Shown one piece after another: positions 6,362 to 7,031 of a stretch of DNA of 7,031 nucleotides. Below the pieces are notes generated by a model, which searched no databases, had not been told where the DNA came from, and worked only from the letters and a program-made list of their open reading frames with translations. Origin of the DNA: an uncultured Clostridia bacterium (GTDB taxonomy: Bacteria; Bacillota_A; Clostridia; Oscillospirales; Acutalibacteraceae); assembly GCA_937891215.1 (NCBI GenBank), contig CALAEU010000325.1, positions 1 through 7,031 of the forward strand, given 5' to 3'. The number at the start of each line of letters is the position of its first letter. The first letter of the stretch is position 1. The translations under genes were made by a program, and so were the position numbers.

Positions 6362-7031
6362 ATGAGCGATTATATTTACACATTCCAGAAAGGTTTTAAC
6401 TACTCGCAGGATGGACCTGGTAACAGACTTGTATATCACTTATCAGGTTGCAACTTGTTCTGCCCGTGGTGTTCAAACCCCGAAGGATTAAAACTAACAG
6501 AAAAATCAAAAAAATACACAATACAGGAAATTTTCACTGAAATAACATCTTGCAGAATGATGTTTTTTGAAAATGGCGGTGTCACCTTTACCGGTGGCGA
6601 GGTTTCTTTGCAAGCCGATTCTGTTACAGAGCTTTGTAAATTGCTAAAGAATGAAAATATTTCAACCTGTATTGAAACGAATGCATCTTTAAAAGAAACA
6701 GAAAAATTAATTGATATTATAGATTTTATGATTGCAGATTTCAAATCTCCCAGTAAAGAAAAATTAAAGTCTGTAACTGGTGCAGATATTGAAATTATTA
6801 AAGAAAACCTTTTAAAGAGGGCTTTGACAAATAAATATTTACTTATAAGAATCCCTTTGATAAATAATTTTAATACAGGTTACGAAAACGCAAAAGCTTT
6901 CTCTGAATTTTTCAAAGAGATTACAGAGAAAAGCAAAAGCGACAATATATTTATTGAAATTCTTACCTATCACGAATATGGTAAAGATAAATATGAAAGG
7001 CCCTCATCCAAAGGAGTATGGGCATATAAAA
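6362..7031 (+). CDS. Glycyl radical enzyme activase-like radical SAM protein (PflA-like), 3'-partial
   Basis: Activases of this family use S-adenosylmethionine and a [4Fe-4S] cluster to place a glycyl radical on a partner such as pyruvate formate-lyase, under anaerobic conditions. The 223 visible residues begin MSDYIYTFQKGFNY and contain DGPG (17-20) and the cluster motif CNLFCPWC (Cys30, Cys34, Cys37; CX3CX2C, with aromatic Trp before the last Cys). They continue with GGVTFTGGE (72-80), IETN (104-107), IADFKSP (124-130), LIRIPLINNFN (161-171) and a family-like end LTYHEYGKDKY (201-211). The SAM-binding GGE is followed by V-S-L-Q where PflA-type enzymes usually have P-L-L-Q. No extra ferredoxin-like cluster insert follows the CX3CX2C motif, so the size class is that of PflA (about 245 aa) rather than the larger decarboxylase/dehydratase activases. 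The frame is open at the window edge and lacks only the last few dozen residues. The partner enzyme is not in the window. The gene is divergent from the hydrolase pair. Confidence 0.82.
   Translation, partial: MSDYIYTFQKGFNYSQDGPGNRLVYHLSGCNLFCPWCSNPEGLKLTEKSKKYTIQEIFTEITSCRMMFFENGGVTFTGGEVSLQADSVTELCKLLKNENISTCIETNASLKETEKLIDIIDFMIADFKSPSKEKLKSVTGADIEIIKENLLKRALTNKYLLIRIPLINNFNTGYENAKAFSEFFKEITEKSKSDNIFIEILTYHEYGKDKYERPSSKGVWAYK

Noticed and set aside
6436..6744. Minus-strand open frame opposite the activase
   Set aside because: The opposite strand encodes the continuous, well-conserved radical SAM protein. This frame shows no domain and no ribosome binding site.

Overview
The window looks like the chromosome of an uncultured, AT-rich Clostridia-type Firmicute, probably an anaerobic gut bacterium, and may come from a metagenome assembly. 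The basis is the ylxM-ffh pair, Gram-positive-type Shine-Dalgarno sites (AAAGGAG, GAGG), near-consensus sigma-A promoters, low-GC codon use, and a glycyl-radical-type radical SAM activase. Species cannot be read from the sequence alone. No rRNA, tRNA, CRISPR array, insertion sequence or phage gene is visible, and no stretch longer than 300 bases lacks a gene.

Layout from left to right. Positions 1-916 (minus strand) hold the middle of a YifB/ComM-type AAA+ ATPase. It runs off the left edge and is cut at its 5' side: roughly the first 130-140 codons expected for the family are absent. Positions 956-2332 (minus) are ffh, the SRP GTPase. Positions 2371-2730 (minus) are ylxM, the small helix-turn-helix partner of ffh, with a perfect-consensus promoter (TTGACA-17-TATAAT). 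Positions 2855-6163 (minus) are a tight two-gene unit: first an LCAT-like alpha/beta hydrolase (4616-6163), then, after only 3 nt, a neutral/alkaline-ceramidase-like protein (2855-4612). From 6362 to the right edge, on the plus strand and divergent from the hydrolase pair, is the start of a PflA-like glycyl radical enzyme activase. Its partner enzyme, if adjacent, lies outside the window.

How the parts fit. ylxM-ffh is housekeeping secretion machinery. The hydrolase pair looks like a small lipid (ester/amide) hydrolysis module with no obvious export signal, reading toward ylxM from its own promoter. Two related 22-bp inverted repeats with TGTAAA...TTTACA arms flank the ylxM promoter, centred 74 bp apart, and a degenerate third copy sits beside the activase promoter in the divergent intergenic region. 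They could be operators of one regulator, which would link housekeeping and accessory genes.

The two points most worth a second look are (a) the hydrolase pair, whose ceramidase-like member keeps the metal-site motifs but has Tyr where the catalytic Ser of true ceramidases is expected, and (b) the ffh/comM junction. At that junction the comM fragment is truncated, the usual rpsP neighbour is missing, and leucine codon use changes abruptly, which points to a chimeric contig or a recent recombination.
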